DNA from: Acidobacteriota bacterium
GTDB lineage: Bacteria; Acidobacteriota; Terriglobia; Terriglobales; Acidobacteriaceae
Direction: 5' to 3'
Length of the DNA stretch: 5,896 bases
Assembly (NCBI GenBank): GCA_025353435.1
Contig: JANXQR010000449.1
Span: forward strand, 1 to 5,896
Shown: one piece after another, positions 5,641-5,896 of the stretch
How the letters are laid out: every line of letters begins with the position of its first letter
Position numbering within the stretch: position 1 is the first letter of the stretch
Position numbers and translations under genes: made by a program
The notes under the pieces: generated by a model
Told to the model about the DNA's origin: nothing
The model's input: the letters and a program-made list of their open reading frames with translations, nothing else
Database searches by the model: none

Positions 5641-5880
5641 GCGGGCGGTCTGCGGGGCAGAGAGCGAGAAGGGCGAGTCGAGCGGGAAAGGCGCGAAACG
5701 CGGGATGGTTGGACTGATTCATCTGGTCTATCTCGTTGGTCTGGTCTCTTTGGTTCCTCTGGTTTGTTTTCCGATCCGGCCAACCAGACAGCCGAGATAG
5801 ACACTCCCCCGCGTCTCGCTCGTCCCGCCATTCCCGCTCGTCTGCCCTCTACCTCACAGACAAGATAGACCAGATGAACC
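5641..5880. repeat. Hairpin-forming repeat block B, nested inverted repeats
   Basis: A purine-rich left arm is followed by a pyrimidine-rich right arm. TTCATCTGGTCTATCT (5718-5733) is a perfect 16-nt inverted match to 5863-5878. GAGCGGGAAAGGCG (5680-5693) pairs with 5826-5839 at 13 of 14 positions. A 20-nt segment at 5726-5745 pairs with 5783-5802 at 17 of 20, so alternative hairpins can form within the block. The left half shares units with the block at 4430-4580. The open frames across it are low-complexity and probably not genes. The repeat may continue past the right edge of the window. Confidence 0.75.
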
Positions 5881-5896
5881 ACGATCGCGATGGGGT

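Noticed and set aside
4430..5880. CRISPR array or insertion sequence in the repeat regions
   Set aside because: The repeats are not regularly spaced with unique spacers, and there is no transposase frame or clear terminal repeat with target duplication.
5583..5882. Minus-strand 99-codon frame across the right-hand repeat block
   Set aside because: It is an Arg/Ser/Pro-rich translation of inverted repeats, with no domain and no convincing start signal.

Overview
This window looks like an accessory or defence region of a moderately GC-rich bacterial chromosome. All six recognisable genes lie on the minus strand. The low-complexity repeats at about 4430-4580 and 5640-5880 are built from GTTGGTCTGGTT-like and GAGCGGGAAAGGCG-like units. 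I recall repeats of this style between genes in Nitrospira (Nitrospirota) genomes. The taxonomic guess rests on that memory and is not proven by the sequence.

Layout, read in the direction of transcription (right to left). (1) 5896-5369 has no convincing gene. It holds a hairpin-rich repeat block (about 5640-5880), a very short candidate reading frame that runs into that block, and an 18-bp perfect inverted repeat (5387-5404) just upstream of the toxin gene. (2) 5368-4668 is a type II toxin-antitoxin pair. A RelE/HigB-like (Gp49-type) toxin comes first, followed after 2 nt by an Xre-type helix-turn-helix antitoxin, which is the higBA-style order. (3) 4667-4339 is non-coding and holds a second, one-armed block of the same repeat family. 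(4) 4338-3940 encodes a small uncharacterised protein of 132 aa with strong internal motifs. (5) 3822-1 is a type I restriction-modification operon in the order hsdM, hsdS, hsdR. hsdR runs off the left edge after 92 codons.

The three hsd genes are tightly coupled. The hsdM stop and the hsdS start share one base, and hsdS and hsdR are 2 nt apart. HsdM and HsdS would form the m6A methyltransferase that marks host DNA. Adding HsdR gives the restriction complex that cleaves unmodified incoming DNA. HsdM belongs to a long variant (757 aa against about 500-530 aa for the classical enzymes). The toxin-antitoxin pair appears to be an independent unit, with its own candidate operator and with members of the same repeat family on both sides.

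I did not find a clearly new multi-gene system. The items most worth following up are the small conserved-looking protein directly upstream of the hsd operon, the paired repeat blocks around the toxin-antitoxin module, and the palindromic operator candidate.
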